Below the pieces are notes generated by a model. That model was not told the DNA's origin. It made no database searches and saw only the letters and a list, made by a program, of their open reading frames with translations. 64,000 nt of DNA. It comes from JAXDJJ01 sp034665745. GTDB taxonomy: Bacteria > Actinomycetota > CADDZG01 > WHSQ01. A program made the translations under genes and the position numbers. The DNA is taken from positions 12,494 to 76,493 of the forward strand of contig JAXDJJ010000001.1 of NCBI GenBank assembly GCA_034665745.1, given 5' to 3'. Every line of letters starts with the position of its first letter. Position 1 is the stretch's first letter. Shown one piece after another: positions 35,969 through 44,899 of the stretch.

Positions 35969-36828
35969 CGAACCGCGAGAAGGAGCTCGAGCGCGCCTTG
36001 GCCGGTTTCGAGCAGACCGGCGACGAGGAGCTCGATTCGTTGGTCGACACCGCCGATCAACTCACCCGTCGCCTCGCCGTCGGTACACCAGCGCACCCAC
36101 AGGGCCGTGCACTGTTCATCGAGGGAGTGGCTGCACGCAAACGGTCATTCATGTCGAGCTTGGTGGCACCTGCGATGGCCGCCACGGCATTGCTGATGGT
36201 GATAGCCGTCATTGGGCGGAGCGCCCTGCCAGGCGAGTCCCTCTACCCCGTTCGTAAGGTGCTCGGCTCAGCCGGTCTGGCAACGGCCTCGTCTGATGAC
36301 ATGAAAGACCAGCTCCAGGATGCGGAACTTCTCGTCAACAGGGCGCAGGCAGCATTCGATCGCGGTTCCGATGACAGTGAGCGCTTCGCGGTCGCCGCCC
36401 TCATGAGCCTCGGTCGGGCGGAGAACTGTCTAAAAGATGTCGAGTTCTCGGAGCGACCGTTCTATGAAGCCCAGATAACTACCTTGCAGGAACGGGCCGT
36501 CGTCCTCATCCGCCTTGGGGTAACGATCGATGCTGGCGTCGACCAGGGCCGCTCCAGCGGAAGTTCAGGGTCGGGAGATGACAACTCGGGCTCGGGATCA
36601 GGCAACTCCGGTAGCGATGACAATTCCGGTTCGGGATCCGACGACAGTGGGTCGGGATCCGACGACTCTGGCTCTGGTTCGGACAACAGTGGGTCTGGTT
36701 CCGATGACAGTGGGTCGGGCTCGGACGACAGTGGCTCTGGATCCGACAGCAGTGGCTCGGGTTCTGGTTCCGACGACCGTGTGTCGGGCTCAGATAGCAG
36801 CGGGCCTGGTTCTGGTTCCGACGATTAG
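35965..36828 (+). CDS. DUF5667 membrane protein (putative anti-sigma factor) with Ser/Gly/Asp repeat tail
   Basis: The protein has 287 residues. The N-terminal ~60 residues are cytoplasmic and charged (likely sigma-binding), one membrane helix lies at about 64-82, and the DUF5667 segment ALPGESLYPVRKVLGSAGLA with a helical LLVNRAQAAFDRG... follows. From about residue 193 the chain is a low-complexity tail built on a 7-residue unit DDSGSGS. The tail would lie outside the cell, where it could be a sensor or spacer. ATGA overlap with the sigma gene supports a functional pair. Confidence 0.87.
   Translation: MTNREKELERALAGFEQTGDEELDSLVDTADQLTRRLAVGTPAHPQGRALFIEGVAARKRSFMSSLVAPAMAATALLMVIAVIGRSALPGESLYPVRKVLGSAGLATASSDDMKDQLQDAELLVNRAQAAFDRGSDDSERFAVAALMSLGRAENCLKDVEFSERPFYEAQITTLQERAVVLIRLGVTIDAGVDQGRSSGSSGSGDDNSGSGSGNSGSDDNSGSGSDDSGSGSDDSGSGSDNSGSGSDDSGSGSDDSGSGSDSSGSGSGSDDRVSGSDSSGPGSGSDD
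36541..36828 (+). repeat. 21-bp coding minisatellite in the DUF5667 gene
   Basis: The 3' third of the gene is a degenerate tandem array with a 21-bp period, encoding DDSGSGS-like heptads. Individual units differ at synonymous positions (TCG/TCT/TCC, GGT/GGC/GGA), so the array is old rather than freshly expanded. Copy number changes would lengthen the extracellular tail without shifting the frame. Confidence 0.85.
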
Positions 36829-37685
36829 GTAACGGTGCGGCGCGCGAGCGCTACCGTGTTCCTCAGCAACATCGCGATCGTCATCGGGCCTACACCCCCC
36901 GGGACCGGTGTGATCTTGGAAGCAACCTCTTTCGCTGCTTCGAAATCGACATCACCCACGAGCCCGTCGTCCGTTCGATTGATACCTACATCGATAACCG
37001 TTGCTCCGGGCTTGATCATCTGACCCGTTATCGCGTGTGCCCGCCCGATCGCAGCAACGAGGATGTCGGCCTTGCGTGTGTGCTCGCTGAGATCCCTCGT
37101 TCCGGTGTGGCAGATAGTGACGGTTGCGTTGGCGCCTGCTCCTTTCTGCATCATCAATGCAGCGAGCGGCTTACCGACGATGTTCGAGCGACCCACGATG
37201 ACGACCTCGGCCCCCGAGGTCTCGACGTTGGATCGGATCAAGAGTTCCTGGATACCTGCCGGGGTAGCCGGAGCCACGAGGCGCTGGCCGGCAAGAAGAC
37301 GTCCAAGGTTCGTGGGGTGGAACCCGTCTGCGTCGTTCTCCGGCAACACTGCCTCGAGGACGGCTTGCTCGTCGATGTGCTCCGGCAAGGGCAACTGGAC
37401 GAGGATCCCATGGACGGCATCGTCGGCATTCAGATCAGCGATGAGGTCGAGTAGCTCGTTCTGCGGCGTGCTGGCGGATAGATCGTGGTCCCACGCCTTG
37501 ATGCCTGCATCCGCACAGGCCTTCCGCTTGGATCGAACGTAGACGGCGGAGGCAGGGTCATCGCCGACGAGAACGGTCGCCAGACCGGGCGTGACACCTT
37601 TGTCCACGAGCTCTGTGACGTCTTTCTTCACTTCCTCGCGGATATCGAGAGCGATCTGCTTGCCGTCGATGATCTCTGCAGTCAT
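36825..37685 (-). CDS. folD: Methylenetetrahydrofolate dehydrogenase / cyclohydrolase
   Basis: This 286-residue protein has the catalytic YVRSKRKAC (Tyr-x3-Lys), VQLPLPEHID, the NADP motif VVIVGRSNIVGKPLAALMM and C-terminal TPVPGGVGPMTIAMLL. The usual PCTP substrate motif reads PATPAGI here, losing the Cys. It interconverts 5,10-methylene-, methenyl- and 10-formyl-THF, supplying formyl groups to PurH and PurN encoded just upstream. It overlaps the convergent DUF5667 gene by 4 bp. Confidence 0.95.
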   Translation of the reverse strand: MTAEIIDGKQIALDIREEVKKDVTELVDKGVTPGLATVLVGDDPASAVYVRSKRKACADAGIKAWDHDLSASTPQNELLDLIADLNADDAVHGILVQLPLPEHIDEQAVLEAVLPENDADGFHPTNLGRLLAGQRLVAPATPAGIQELLIRSNVETSGAEVVIVGRSNIVGKPLAALMMQKGAGANATVTICHTGTRDLSEHTRKADILVAAIGRAHAITGQMIKPGATVIDVGINRTDDGLVGDVDFEAAKEVASKITPVPGGVGPMTIAMLLRNTVALARRTVT

Positions 37686-37696
37686 CGGATCCTCCT

Positions 37697-39217
37697 CTAG
37701 TGACGGAAGTGGCGACGCCCCGTGAACAGCATCGGGATGCCGTGTTCGTCCGCGGCGGCGATGACCTCGTCATCGCGAACCGAGCCGCCTGGCTGGATGA
37801 CGGCAACCGCCCCCGCAGCAACGGCTGCATCGAGGCCATCTCGGAACGGGAAGAACGCGTCGGATGCGCACACGGTGCCGACAGCACGATCGCCCGCCCG
37901 CCGCGCGGCCAACTCGGTCGATTCCTTGCGGTTCATCTGGCCTGCGCCGACCCCCACTGCGATCTCGTCTTTGACCAAGACGATCGCGTTCGACTTGACG
38001 TGTTTAGCAACGACCCACGCGAATCGCATATCGCGCATCTGTTCCTCGGTCGGCTCGGCTTTCGTCACTACCTTCAGGTTCTCGAGCTCGTCGGGCGGGT
38101 CACTCGACTGGACCAGGAGGCCACCCGCAACCGAGCGGATGTTGATACTTCGGCTCTTGCGGTCCGAGCCTTGGAGGATCCGAACGTTCTTCTTGCCGGT
38201 GAGTATCTCGAGCGCGGCCTCGTCGAACGCCGGGGCGATGATCACTTCGGTAAAGATCTCGGAGATCGCCTTCGCGGTATCCGTGTCACAAGGCTGGTTC
38301 AACGCGACGATGCCCCCGAACGCGGACGTGCGGTCGCAGTCCAGCGCTTTCGTATACGCGTCATGCAGTGAGGTGCCGAGAGCTGCGCCACATGGGTTGG
38401 AGTGCTTGATGATTACCGCAGCGATGCCGTCCAGCTCCTGAACCAGGCCCCATGCGGCATCCGTGTCGAGGATGTTGTTGTAGCTCAACTCCTTGCCGTG
38501 CAACTGCTTGGCCGCGGCGATGCCCGACGCGACGCCGGCGGCTCGGTAGAAGGCAGCGTCTTGGTGGGGGTTCTCTCCGTACCGGAGATCCATGACCTTG
38601 TCGGAGCTGAGTACGAGATTGTCCGGCGAAACGTCCTGGCCGGCGATGTAGTTGGCGATGGCAGAGTCGTAGCTAGCTGTGTGCCGGAACGCCTCTAGAG
38701 CGAGCTGTCTGCGCAATTCGACAGAGATCTCACCGTTCTGCTGTAGTTCGTCCAGGACCATGTCGTAGCTGTGCGGATTGACCACCACCGCGACCGAATG
38801 GAAGTTCTTCGCAGCGGCCCTCACCATCGCGGGCCCACCGATATCGATCTGCTCGACCGCGTCGTCCTCGTCTACCGACGGGTGGGCCACGGTGCGCTCG
38901 AACGGATACAGGTTGCACACGACCAGATCGATCGCCGTGATCTGTTGCTCAGCCAGCTCCCGAACGTGTTCTTCCTTCCGCCTATCGGCGAGGATCCCGC
39001 CGTGGATCTTGGGGTGCAGGGTCTTCACGCGGCCCCCGAGGATCTCGGGTGCCCCCGTCACGTCAGAGACTTTCATCACCGGAACACCGGCCTCGGCGAG
39101 AGCGCTCGAGGTGCCGCCGGAAGAAACGATCTCGAAGCCCAGGTCGACCAGGCCACGCGCGAGGTCGACGATCCCGGACTTGTCCGAAACGCTGAGCAAT
39201 GCCCTCTTCGCCGTCAC
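37697..39217 (-). CDS. purH: Bifunctional AICAR transformylase / IMP cyclohydrolase
   Basis: The protein has 506 residues: an N-terminal IMP cyclohydrolase (MGS-like) domain (ALLSVSDKSGIVDLARGL, VKTLHPKIHGGIL) and a C-terminal AICAR transformylase with IIKHSNPCGAALG (Lys-His pair), TSAFGGIVALN and SDAFFPFRDG. It performs the last two steps of purine synthesis. GTG start, 9 bp after purN; folD follows after 11 bp. Confidence 0.97.
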   Translation of the reverse strand: MTAKRALLSVSDKSGIVDLARGLVDLGFEIVSSGGTSSALAEAGVPVMKVSDVTGAPEILGGRVKTLHPKIHGGILADRRKEEHVRELAEQQITAIDLVVCNLYPFERTVAHPSVDEDDAVEQIDIGGPAMVRAAAKNFHSVAVVVNPHSYDMVLDELQQNGEISVELRRQLALEAFRHTASYDSAIANYIAGQDVSPDNLVLSSDKVMDLRYGENPHQDAAFYRAAGVASGIAAAKQLHGKELSYNNILDTDAAWGLVQELDGIAAVIIKHSNPCGAALGTSLHDAYTKALDCDRTSAFGGIVALNQPCDTDTAKAISEIFTEVIIAPAFDEAALEILTGKKNVRILQGSDRKSRSINIRSVAGGLLVQSSDPPDELENLKVVTKAEPTEEQMRDMRFAWVVAKHVKSNAIVLVKDEIAVGVGAGQMNRKESTELAARRAGDRAVGTVCASDAFFPFRDGLDAAVAAGAVAVIQPGGSVRDDEVIAAADEHGIPMLFTGRRHFRH

Positions 39218-39226
39218 GACCGCATC

Positions 39227-39811
39227 CTAAGAGGTGGCCTTTATCTCGCCCGTGAGGAACATCCGGCACGCCTCGGGAAGCAGGCGATGCTCTTGTTCTT
39301 TGATGCGCTCGTGGAGTGAAGCCTCGTCATCATCGGCTTCGATCGGAACCCTTGCCTGCAACACGATCGGCCCGTGATCCACGAGGTGATCGATGAAGTG
39401 GATCGTGGTCCCCGTCTCGGCGGCCCCTGCATCCAACGCGTCCTTCACGGCGTGGGCACCGGGGAAGTCGGGAAGCAGCGAGGGATGGATGTTCAGCAGC
39501 TTGTCTTCGAAGGCATCGACGAAGACCGGGCTCAGGATACGCATGAACCCCGCCGACACGACGAGGTCCGGCCGGAAGCTCAGCACCTTGTCCCGCAACG
39601 CCTCGCTCCACTCCTCACGCGTCTTGAACTTGCCCGGAGCAAGCATGTCGTTGGCTATCCCCCGATGCTTTGCCAACGTGAGCCCCAAGCAATCCCTGTC
39701 GGCCAGCACGGCGACCACATCTCCTGGAACTTCGTCCTTGTGACAGGCGTCAACGAGCGCCTCCATGTTTGTCCCGGTGCCGGAGATCAGGACGACTAAA
39801 CGGCCCCTCAC
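39227..39811 (-). CDS. purN: Phosphoribosylglycinamide formyltransferase
   Basis: This 194-residue protein has LISGTGTNMEALVDAC for GAR binding, catalytic NIHPSLLPDFPG (Asn, His) and the Asp-containing loop HFIDHLVDHGPIVLQ. It transfers formyl from 10-formyl-THF to GAR. GTG 39811 overlaps the TGA of the upstream esterase gene. It is part of the purN-purH-folD block. Confidence 0.96.
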   Translation of the reverse strand: MRGRLVVLISGTGTNMEALVDACHKDEVPGDVVAVLADRDCLGLTLAKHRGIANDMLAPGKFKTREEWSEALRDKVLSFRPDLVVSAGFMRILSPVFVDAFEDKLLNIHPSLLPDFPGAHAVKDALDAGAAETGTTIHFIDHLVDHGPIVLQARVPIEADDDEASLHERIKEQEHRLLPEACRMFLTGEIKATS

Positions 39812-40848
39812 GACAGAGCCTCAGCGAGGGTCTTGATGGCACCCGGGTACCGGTAAGAGATGCCACCGTGTTTGCCGTCGAACAGCTCCAACGTGTACGA
39901 GATATCCAAGGCATCGAGCTCCTTGGCGAATGCTTGCGCGCCGAGGTCGAGGAAGTACTCGTCCGACTTCCCCGCGTCTAGGTAGATGCGCTTCATCCCT
40001 CGCAGGGCGTCCGCAAACTTCGGAGCCATCCGCACCGGGTCCCATGCGAGCCACTCGGCCCACACCTCATCGATCAGCTTGCCGGTTTCGACATCAAAGG
40101 GGAGCCGCGCCTTACCGGGGTTCGATGCGTCCGGCGAATAACAAGCTGCCATCGCATAGGTGTTCAAGGCGGCGCCATGTTGTGCGTAATCGAACGCCGG
40201 GGCTTGTCGCAGCTTGTCGAAGAACACGTCGTACGAGCCATCGAAGTGATCGCGCATCACTCTGGCGGTTTCGGGGAAGTCCTTCATGTAGCACACCTCG
40301 AACAAGGCATCACCCGCGTGCGAGGCCAACGCGCCGAACACATCCGGGCGCAACATCGGCACAACCATCGCGCCGTAGCCACCGCTCGACTTGCCGGTCA
40401 AACCCCGGCGTGCGCTATCGGGTGACGTTGGATAGCGCTCGTCGATGAATGTGACGACCTCGTCGCATAGGTAATCCATATAGCGACCCGTCGCAGCAGA
40501 GTTGATGAACTGCGAACCGCCATAAGAGGTCCACGCGTCGACGAACACCACTACGGCGGGGGGGCAATCCCCCTGGAACAGCTCGTCGATCCGTTCCACG
40601 ATCGTCGGTTCGAACGCATTGCGGTTCATCCACATATCCAGCTGGCCCGTCATCCCTTGGATCAGGTAGATGGACGGCAGGTCCTTGTGCTCACCCGGCG
40701 GCTCGTAGACGTAAAGGGGCCGCGTCGCGGGGTCACCCAAGGGGTTGTTTGCAAGAACCTCCGACTTGACCGTCAGTTGGTGGAAGCGACCCTTCAAGGC
40801 TCCGCCCCACGGCGAGCCGGGCGCTCCAGACACCTCTGTGAGACTCAC
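39808..40848 (-). CDS. Esterase-D / enterochelin-esterase-like alpha/beta hydrolase
   Basis: The protein has 346 residues with no signal peptide. The nucleophile elbow is GKSSGGYGAMV (Ser in G-x-S-x-G), the acid is probably the Asp in LDAGKSDEYFLD, and the His is in LFDGKHGGISYRYP, as in the putative esterase family that includes S-formylglutathione hydrolase and Fes/IroE. YLIQGMTGQLDMW supplies the oxyanion region. It is lodged between sucD (3 bp upstream) and purN (4-bp overlap), an odd place for an esterase. Substrate unknown. Confidence 0.85.
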   Translation of the reverse strand: MSLTEVSGAPGSPWGGALKGRFHQLTVKSEVLANNPLGDPATRPLYVYEPPGEHKDLPSIYLIQGMTGQLDMWMNRNAFEPTIVERIDELFQGDCPPAVVVFVDAWTSYGGSQFINSAATGRYMDYLCDEVVTFIDERYPTSPDSARRGLTGKSSGGYGAMVVPMLRPDVFGALASHAGDALFEVCYMKDFPETARVMRDHFDGSYDVFFDKLRQAPAFDYAQHGAALNTYAMAACYSPDASNPGKARLPFDVETGKLIDEVWAEWLAWDPVRMAPKFADALRGMKRIYLDAGKSDEYFLDLGAQAFAKELDALDISYTLELFDGKHGGISYRYPGAIKTLAEALS

Positions 40849-40851
40849 GCG

Positions 40852-41727
40852 TTAGGAGCGGAGCCTCTTAACGATGTCGGCCACTTCGGTCGGATTCTTC
40901 GCAACCTCATATCCCGCGTTCTTGAACGCGTCGGCCTTCGCCTGCCATGTGCCCTTGGATCCGGAAACGATGGCGCCCGCGTGACCCATCCGCTTGCCCG
41001 GCGGAGCAACCCTTCCGGCGAAGTAGGCAACGATCGGCTTGCTCTTGTTGGCTTGAGCCCAGGCGGCCGCGCGCTCTTCTGCATCTCCGCCGATCTCGCC
41101 GACCAGCACGATCAATTCGGTCTCGTCGTCGGCATTGAACTTCTCGAGAACGTCGATGAAGTCCGAACCGGGAACCGGGTCTCCCCCGATGCCCACGCAT
41201 GTCGTCTGGCCGAGACCGAGCTGGGTCAACTCATGAACGATCTGGTACACGAGCGTCCCCGAACGGGAAACGAGACCGATCGGGCCGGGTGAACAGATCT
41301 CGCCGGGGATGATTCCGACGTTCGCCTTACCGGGTGAGATGACCCCCGGGCAGTTCGGCCCAATCAGAGTGACCTTCCGATCGCCACCGCGCAGGTATGA
41401 CACGACCTTGGCCATATCCATCGCGGGCACGTGCTCGGTGATCGCGATGATGGTGTCTAGTCCGGCGTCGTACGACTCGAGGATCGCGTCGGCGGCGAAC
41501 CGTGCGGGCACGAATACCATAGAGACATTCGCGCCGGTCTTGTCCACGGCTTCCGCGACCGTGTTGAAGATCGGTGTGCCGTTGTGGTCGGTACCGCCCT
41601 TCCCCGGCGTGACTCCTGCGACCAACTGGGTCCCGTAGTCCTTGTTTCGACCGGCGTGGAACGAGCCCTCGGAACCGGTCAAACCCTGAACGACGAGACG
41701 GGTGTCTTTGTCGATGATGATCGCCAT
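40852..41727 (-). CDS. sucD: Succinyl-CoA synthetase alpha subunit
   Basis: This 291-residue protein starts at ATG 41727, sharing one base with the sucC stop. CoA-binding QGLTGSEGSFHAG, LIGPNCPGVISPGKANVGIIPG, GRSGTLVYQ-type motif VSRSGTLVYQ and the phospho-His in RMGHAGAIVSG are present. With SucC it makes succinate and ATP/GTP from succinyl-CoA. Confidence 0.97.
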   Translation of the reverse strand: MAIIIDKDTRLVVQGLTGSEGSFHAGRNKDYGTQLVAGVTPGKGGTDHNGTPIFNTVAEAVDKTGANVSMVFVPARFAADAILESYDAGLDTIIAITEHVPAMDMAKVVSYLRGGDRKVTLIGPNCPGVISPGKANVGIIPGEICSPGPIGLVSRSGTLVYQIVHELTQLGLGQTTCVGIGGDPVPGSDFIDVLEKFNADDETELIVLVGEIGGDAEERAAAWAQANKSKPIVAYFAGRVAPPGKRMGHAGAIVSGSKGTWQAKADAFKNAGYEVAKNPTEVADIVKRLRS

Positions 41728-42968
41728 TACTTCGACCCCCCGTGTGCGAGGTCGACCGCAACCTTGGCCGCCTCGAGCATCGTCTCCGCTGTCTTGAGCA
41801 TCGGGTGAGGAGCGTCGGCCAGCATCTTGCGGCCCTGTTCGGCATTCGTGCCGTCGAGTCGCACGACGATTGGAACCTTCACGTCCAGGCGTCCGAGGGC
41901 ATCGATGATGCCCTCCGCAACGAGGTCGCATCTCGTGATCCCGCCGAAGATGTTGATGAACACGCTCTTGACCTCGGGGTTCTCCATGATGATCTGAAGG
42001 GAGTTCGAGAGGACCTCGGCATTCGCGCCGCCACCAACGTCAAGGAAGTTCGCGGGCGAACCACCGGCGTCCGTCACGACATCCAGGGTAGACATGACGA
42101 GACCTGCACCATTGCCGATGATGCCGACGTCTCCGTCCAGCTTGATGAGGTTCAGTCCGAGGCTCTTGGCCCGCTTCTCTTGCTCCGGGATGTCATGCGC
42201 CGACTTGAGCTCGTCGAAGAAGGGATGGCGATAGGAGGCCGAGTCATCGAGGATGACCTTTGCATCCAAGGCCATCACTTTCCCATCGCCGGTGACGACC
42301 AAGGGGTTGATCTCGATCTGCGACGCGTCGAGTTCGACGAATGCTCGATAGAGCTTGGGCAGGATCGCGATCGTTTCCTTGCGCGCTTCGGCATCGATGT
42401 TGCCGCCGAAGACGAGCTCACGAGCATGGAAGTCAGACATACCTAGTAACGGGTCGATCTGCACCTTCGCTATCAACTCGGGGGTCTTCTCGTTGACCGC
42501 TTCGATATCCATGCCCCCTTCGGAGGACAAGATCGCGAGATAGCTGCGGGTGGTTCGGTCGAGAAGGAACGAGCAGTAGTACTCCTGCTTGAGGTCGCCC
42601 GCTCTTTCGACGAGAACACGTTTCGCCTTCTGGGCTTGTCCCTTCTTGAGCTCCCACGTAGCGGCTTCGTCCTCCGTCAGCGAGCCGGCATCCGCCTTCT
42701 GTTTCAGCGAGTAGCCCTCTTGATCGTAGAAATCGATCTCGAAGATGGCTTCAGCTGCTGCGCGTGCCTCATCGGCGGTCGACACCAGCTTGACTCCACC
42801 TTGGTGCCCGCGGCCCCCCACCTGAACCTGCGCCTTGACGACGACCTTCTCGCCGAGGAACCGGGCGGCCTCTGCAGCTTCCTCGGGGGTCGATGCGACC
42901 CGTCCTTCGGGAACCGGCACTTCGAACTTCCGGAGCAGCTCCTTACCTTGGTACTCGAACAGATCCAC
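41727..42968 (-). CDS. sucC: Succinyl-CoA synthetase beta subunit
   Basis: The protein has 413 residues. It opens DLFEYQGKELLRKFEVPVPEG; the ATP-grasp domain has KAQVQVGGRGHQGGVKL, EINPLVVTGDGKVMALDAK, and the C-terminal GNGAGLVMSTLD and NIFGGITRCD interact with the phospho-His of SucD. An unusual ~20-residue insert in the ATP-grasp region (QKADAGSLTEDEAATWELKK) looks like extra charged surface. GTG start, 3 bp downstream of the small mutase subunit. Confidence 0.96.
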   Translation of the reverse strand: MDLFEYQGKELLRKFEVPVPEGRVASTPEEAAEAARFLGEKVVVKAQVQVGGRGHQGGVKLVSTADEARAAAEAIFEIDFYDQEGYSLKQKADAGSLTEDEAATWELKKGQAQKAKRVLVERAGDLKQEYYCSFLLDRTTRSYLAILSSEGGMDIEAVNEKTPELIAKVQIDPLLGMSDFHARELVFGGNIDAEARKETIAILPKLYRAFVELDASQIEINPLVVTGDGKVMALDAKVILDDSASYRHPFFDELKSAHDIPEQEKRAKSLGLNLIKLDGDVGIIGNGAGLVMSTLDVVTDAGGSPANFLDVGGGANAEVLSNSLQIIMENPEVKSVFINIFGGITRCDLVAEGIIDALGRLDVKVPIVVRLDGTNAEQGRKMLADAPHPMLKTAETMLEAAKVAVDLAHGGSK

Positions 42969-42971
42969 TGA

Positions 42972-43376
42972 TCAGATCGTCTCCTTCACGTGGGTGTTGA
43001 CCCACTCGATGATGTCTTTGGTGGGAGCCCCCGGGGTGAAGATCTGGGCGATCCCAGCCTTGGTGAGCGCCGGGATGTCGGAGTCCGGGATGATCCCGCC
43101 GCCGAAGACGAGGATGCTCTCGCCCCCCTGCTCCTTGAGCAGTTCCACGACCCTCGGGAACAAGGTCATGTGGGCCCCCGACAGACAAGAAAGACCGACG
43201 GCATCGACATCCTCCTGGATAGCCGCTGCCGCGATCTGCTCGGGGGTTTGGTGGAGACCCGTATAGATGACCTCCATCCCAGCATCCCTCAGGGCACGAG
43301 CGACCACTTTGATGCCGCGATCGTGGCCATCGAGGCCGGGCTTGGCGACCAGGATGCGTGGCCGGCTGGAAGACAC
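42972..43376 (-). CDS. mcmA2: Methylmalonyl-CoA mutase, cobalamin-binding small subunit
   Basis: The protein has 134 residues and consists solely of a B12-binding Rossmann domain: LVAKPGLDGHDRGIKV contains DxHxxG with the His that ligates cobalt; LSCLSGAH and VFGGGIIP complete the nucleotide-tail pocket. It pairs with the catalytic subunit at 20960-22528. GTG start with GAGGAG 8 bp upstream. Linkage to sucCD, which consume the product succinyl-CoA, supports the role. Confidence 0.93.
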   Translation of the reverse strand: MSSSRPRILVAKPGLDGHDRGIKVVARALRDAGMEVIYTGLHQTPEQIAAAAIQEDVDAVGLSCLSGAHMTLFPRVVELLKEQGGESILVFGGGIIPDSDIPALTKAGIAQIFTPGAPTKDIIEWVNTHVKETI

Positions 43377-43417
43377 TTGGGGGGCTCCTCGTGTGCGAAA
43401 GTCGTTGAGCTATATAG

Positions 43418-44899
43418 GTGTCCGAAACCCTAGCAGGGACGCGAGGAGGCCCGGCTCTGGCACGCACCCGCCCGTTACCGTTCGAACATCTCATCGATGA
43501 GGGGACGTTTCGGCGCGTCGACGACGACCTCAAGACGGCCGATCCCATCGCTTTTCCCGACTATCCCGCAGCGCTCGAGGCATCCCGCGAGTCCTCGGGA
43601 GCAGACGAATCGGTGCACGCAGGCGCGGCGAAGATCGGTGGGCATGACGTCGAGGTCGCCGCGTTCGACTTCTCTTTCCTCGGAGGCAGCATGGGTGAGG
43701 TCGCGGGCGAACGTGTCGCGCGGGCGATCGAGAGAGCTGCCGACCGCGGGGTTCCCTTCATCCTCCGATCGGCCACCGGTGGGGCCCGGATGCAGGAAGG
43801 CATGCGTTCCCTCATCCAGATGGCGAAGTTGGTGGCGGCGCGCGCTCAACTTGCAGAGGCGCACGTCCCCTTCCTAGCGGTACTGGGTGATCCATCGACC
43901 GGCGGGGTCCTCGCCAGTGTCGGAGCGCTCGCCGATGTGACTATCGGTGAGATGGGAGCAACGGTCGGGTTCGCCGGCCCCCGCGTGGTCGAGACCGTGA
44001 CCGGGGCACGTCCCTCCTCCGACTCTCACACCGCGACCTCTGCCCTTGGCAACGGGATGCTCGACATGGTCGTCGATGTCAAAGAAGTCAATGCTGCGAT
44101 CGGCCGCATCCTCGATGCTCTCGCACCCAACGAGCCGATCGACGTTGCCGCTCCGGTCGAAGCATCTGACATGGCCACGGAACCATGGGCCGCTGTCGAG
44201 GATGCGCGCGCTGACTCGCGACCCTCTGGTCCCGACCTGGCGAAGCAGATCGGAGACCCGTTCGTGAAACTGCGCGGAGATCGGGCTGGCAAGGACGATC
44301 CCGCCCTGCTTGCAGGGATCGCACGCGTCCGTGGGCGTCGCACCCTGTTGCTGGCCCTAGACAGAGCTGTTGCCCCGGGTCCCGCTGCCTATCGGAAAGC
44401 TCGCCGTTGTCTCGCGCTTGCCGGGCGCCTCCAAGTCCCGGTTGTCACGCTGGTCGATACTCGCGGCGCCGACCCATCGGAGCGTTCGGAGGCTGGTGGA
44501 ATCGCGTGGGAGATCGCCGGATTGTTCGACTCGATGCTGTCAACCGCGGTGCCGATCGTTGCCGTCGTTACGGGCGAAGGGGGCAGTGGTGGTGCCTTGG
44601 CCTTCGCCACCGGTGACGTCTTGTTGGCCTACGAGCACTCGATCTTTTCCGTCATCGGTCCCGAGGCCGCCGCCACGATCCTGTGGAGGGATGCAGAGCG
44701 AGCGCCGGATGCGGCTCGTGCCCTCCGATTGACTGCGCCCGAGTTGAAGCGCCTGGGTATCGCCGACCACATACTCCGAGAGCCGCTCGATGCAGACGGG
44801 CTCGCCGACGCGGTCGCCTATCATCTCGACCGCATCGACCACGGATCGGAAGGTCTCGTGGCCGCCCGGCGGACACGTTGGAGGAATCTTGCCTACTGA
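43418..44899 (+). CDS. Fused acyl-CoA carboxylase carboxyltransferase (AccD-AccA, AccD3-like)
   Basis: The protein has 493 residues in two crotonase-like halves: an AccD-like half (FDFSFLGGSMGEVAGERVARAIE, ATGGARMQEGM, GDPSTGGVLAS) and an AccA-like half (VTLVDTRGADPSERSEAGGIAWEI, VVTGEGGSGGALAFATGDVLL). The AccD zinc ribbon is missing; the protein has no Cys in its first 100 residues. Size and layout match mycobacterial AccD3 (about 495 residues), an uncharacterised carboxylase subunit. GTG 43418 has no Shine-Dalgarno and follows TATATA at 43411-43416. It overlaps the cyclophilin gene by 11 bp. Confidence 0.85.
   Translation: MSETLAGTRGGPALARTRPLPFEHLIDEGTFRRVDDDLKTADPIAFPDYPAALEASRESSGADESVHAGAAKIGGHDVEVAAFDFSFLGGSMGEVAGERVARAIERAADRGVPFILRSATGGARMQEGMRSLIQMAKLVAARAQLAEAHVPFLAVLGDPSTGGVLASVGALADVTIGEMGATVGFAGPRVVETVTGARPSSDSHTATSALGNGMLDMVVDVKEVNAAIGRILDALAPNEPIDVAAPVEASDMATEPWAAVEDARADSRPSGPDLAKQIGDPFVKLRGDRAGKDDPALLAGIARVRGRRTLLLALDRAVAPGPAAYRKARRCLALAGRLQVPVVTLVDTRGADPSERSEAGGIAWEIAGLFDSMLSTAVPIVAVVTGEGGSGGALAFATGDVLLAYEHSIFSVIGPEAAATILWRDAERAPDAARALRLTAPELKRLGIADHILREPLDADGLADAVAYHLDRIDHGSEGLVAARRTRWRNLAY

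Noticed and set aside
36541..36828. Short tandem repeats considered as a CRISPR array
   Set aside because: The unit is 21 bp, contiguous without spacers, and keeps a reading frame encoding DDSGSGS heptads.
43411..43416. TATATA as a -10 box for the fused carboxyltransferase
   Set aside because: It ends one base before the GTG start, so transcription would begin inside the gene; the sequence is palindromic and may serve the leftward mutase-subunit gene instead.
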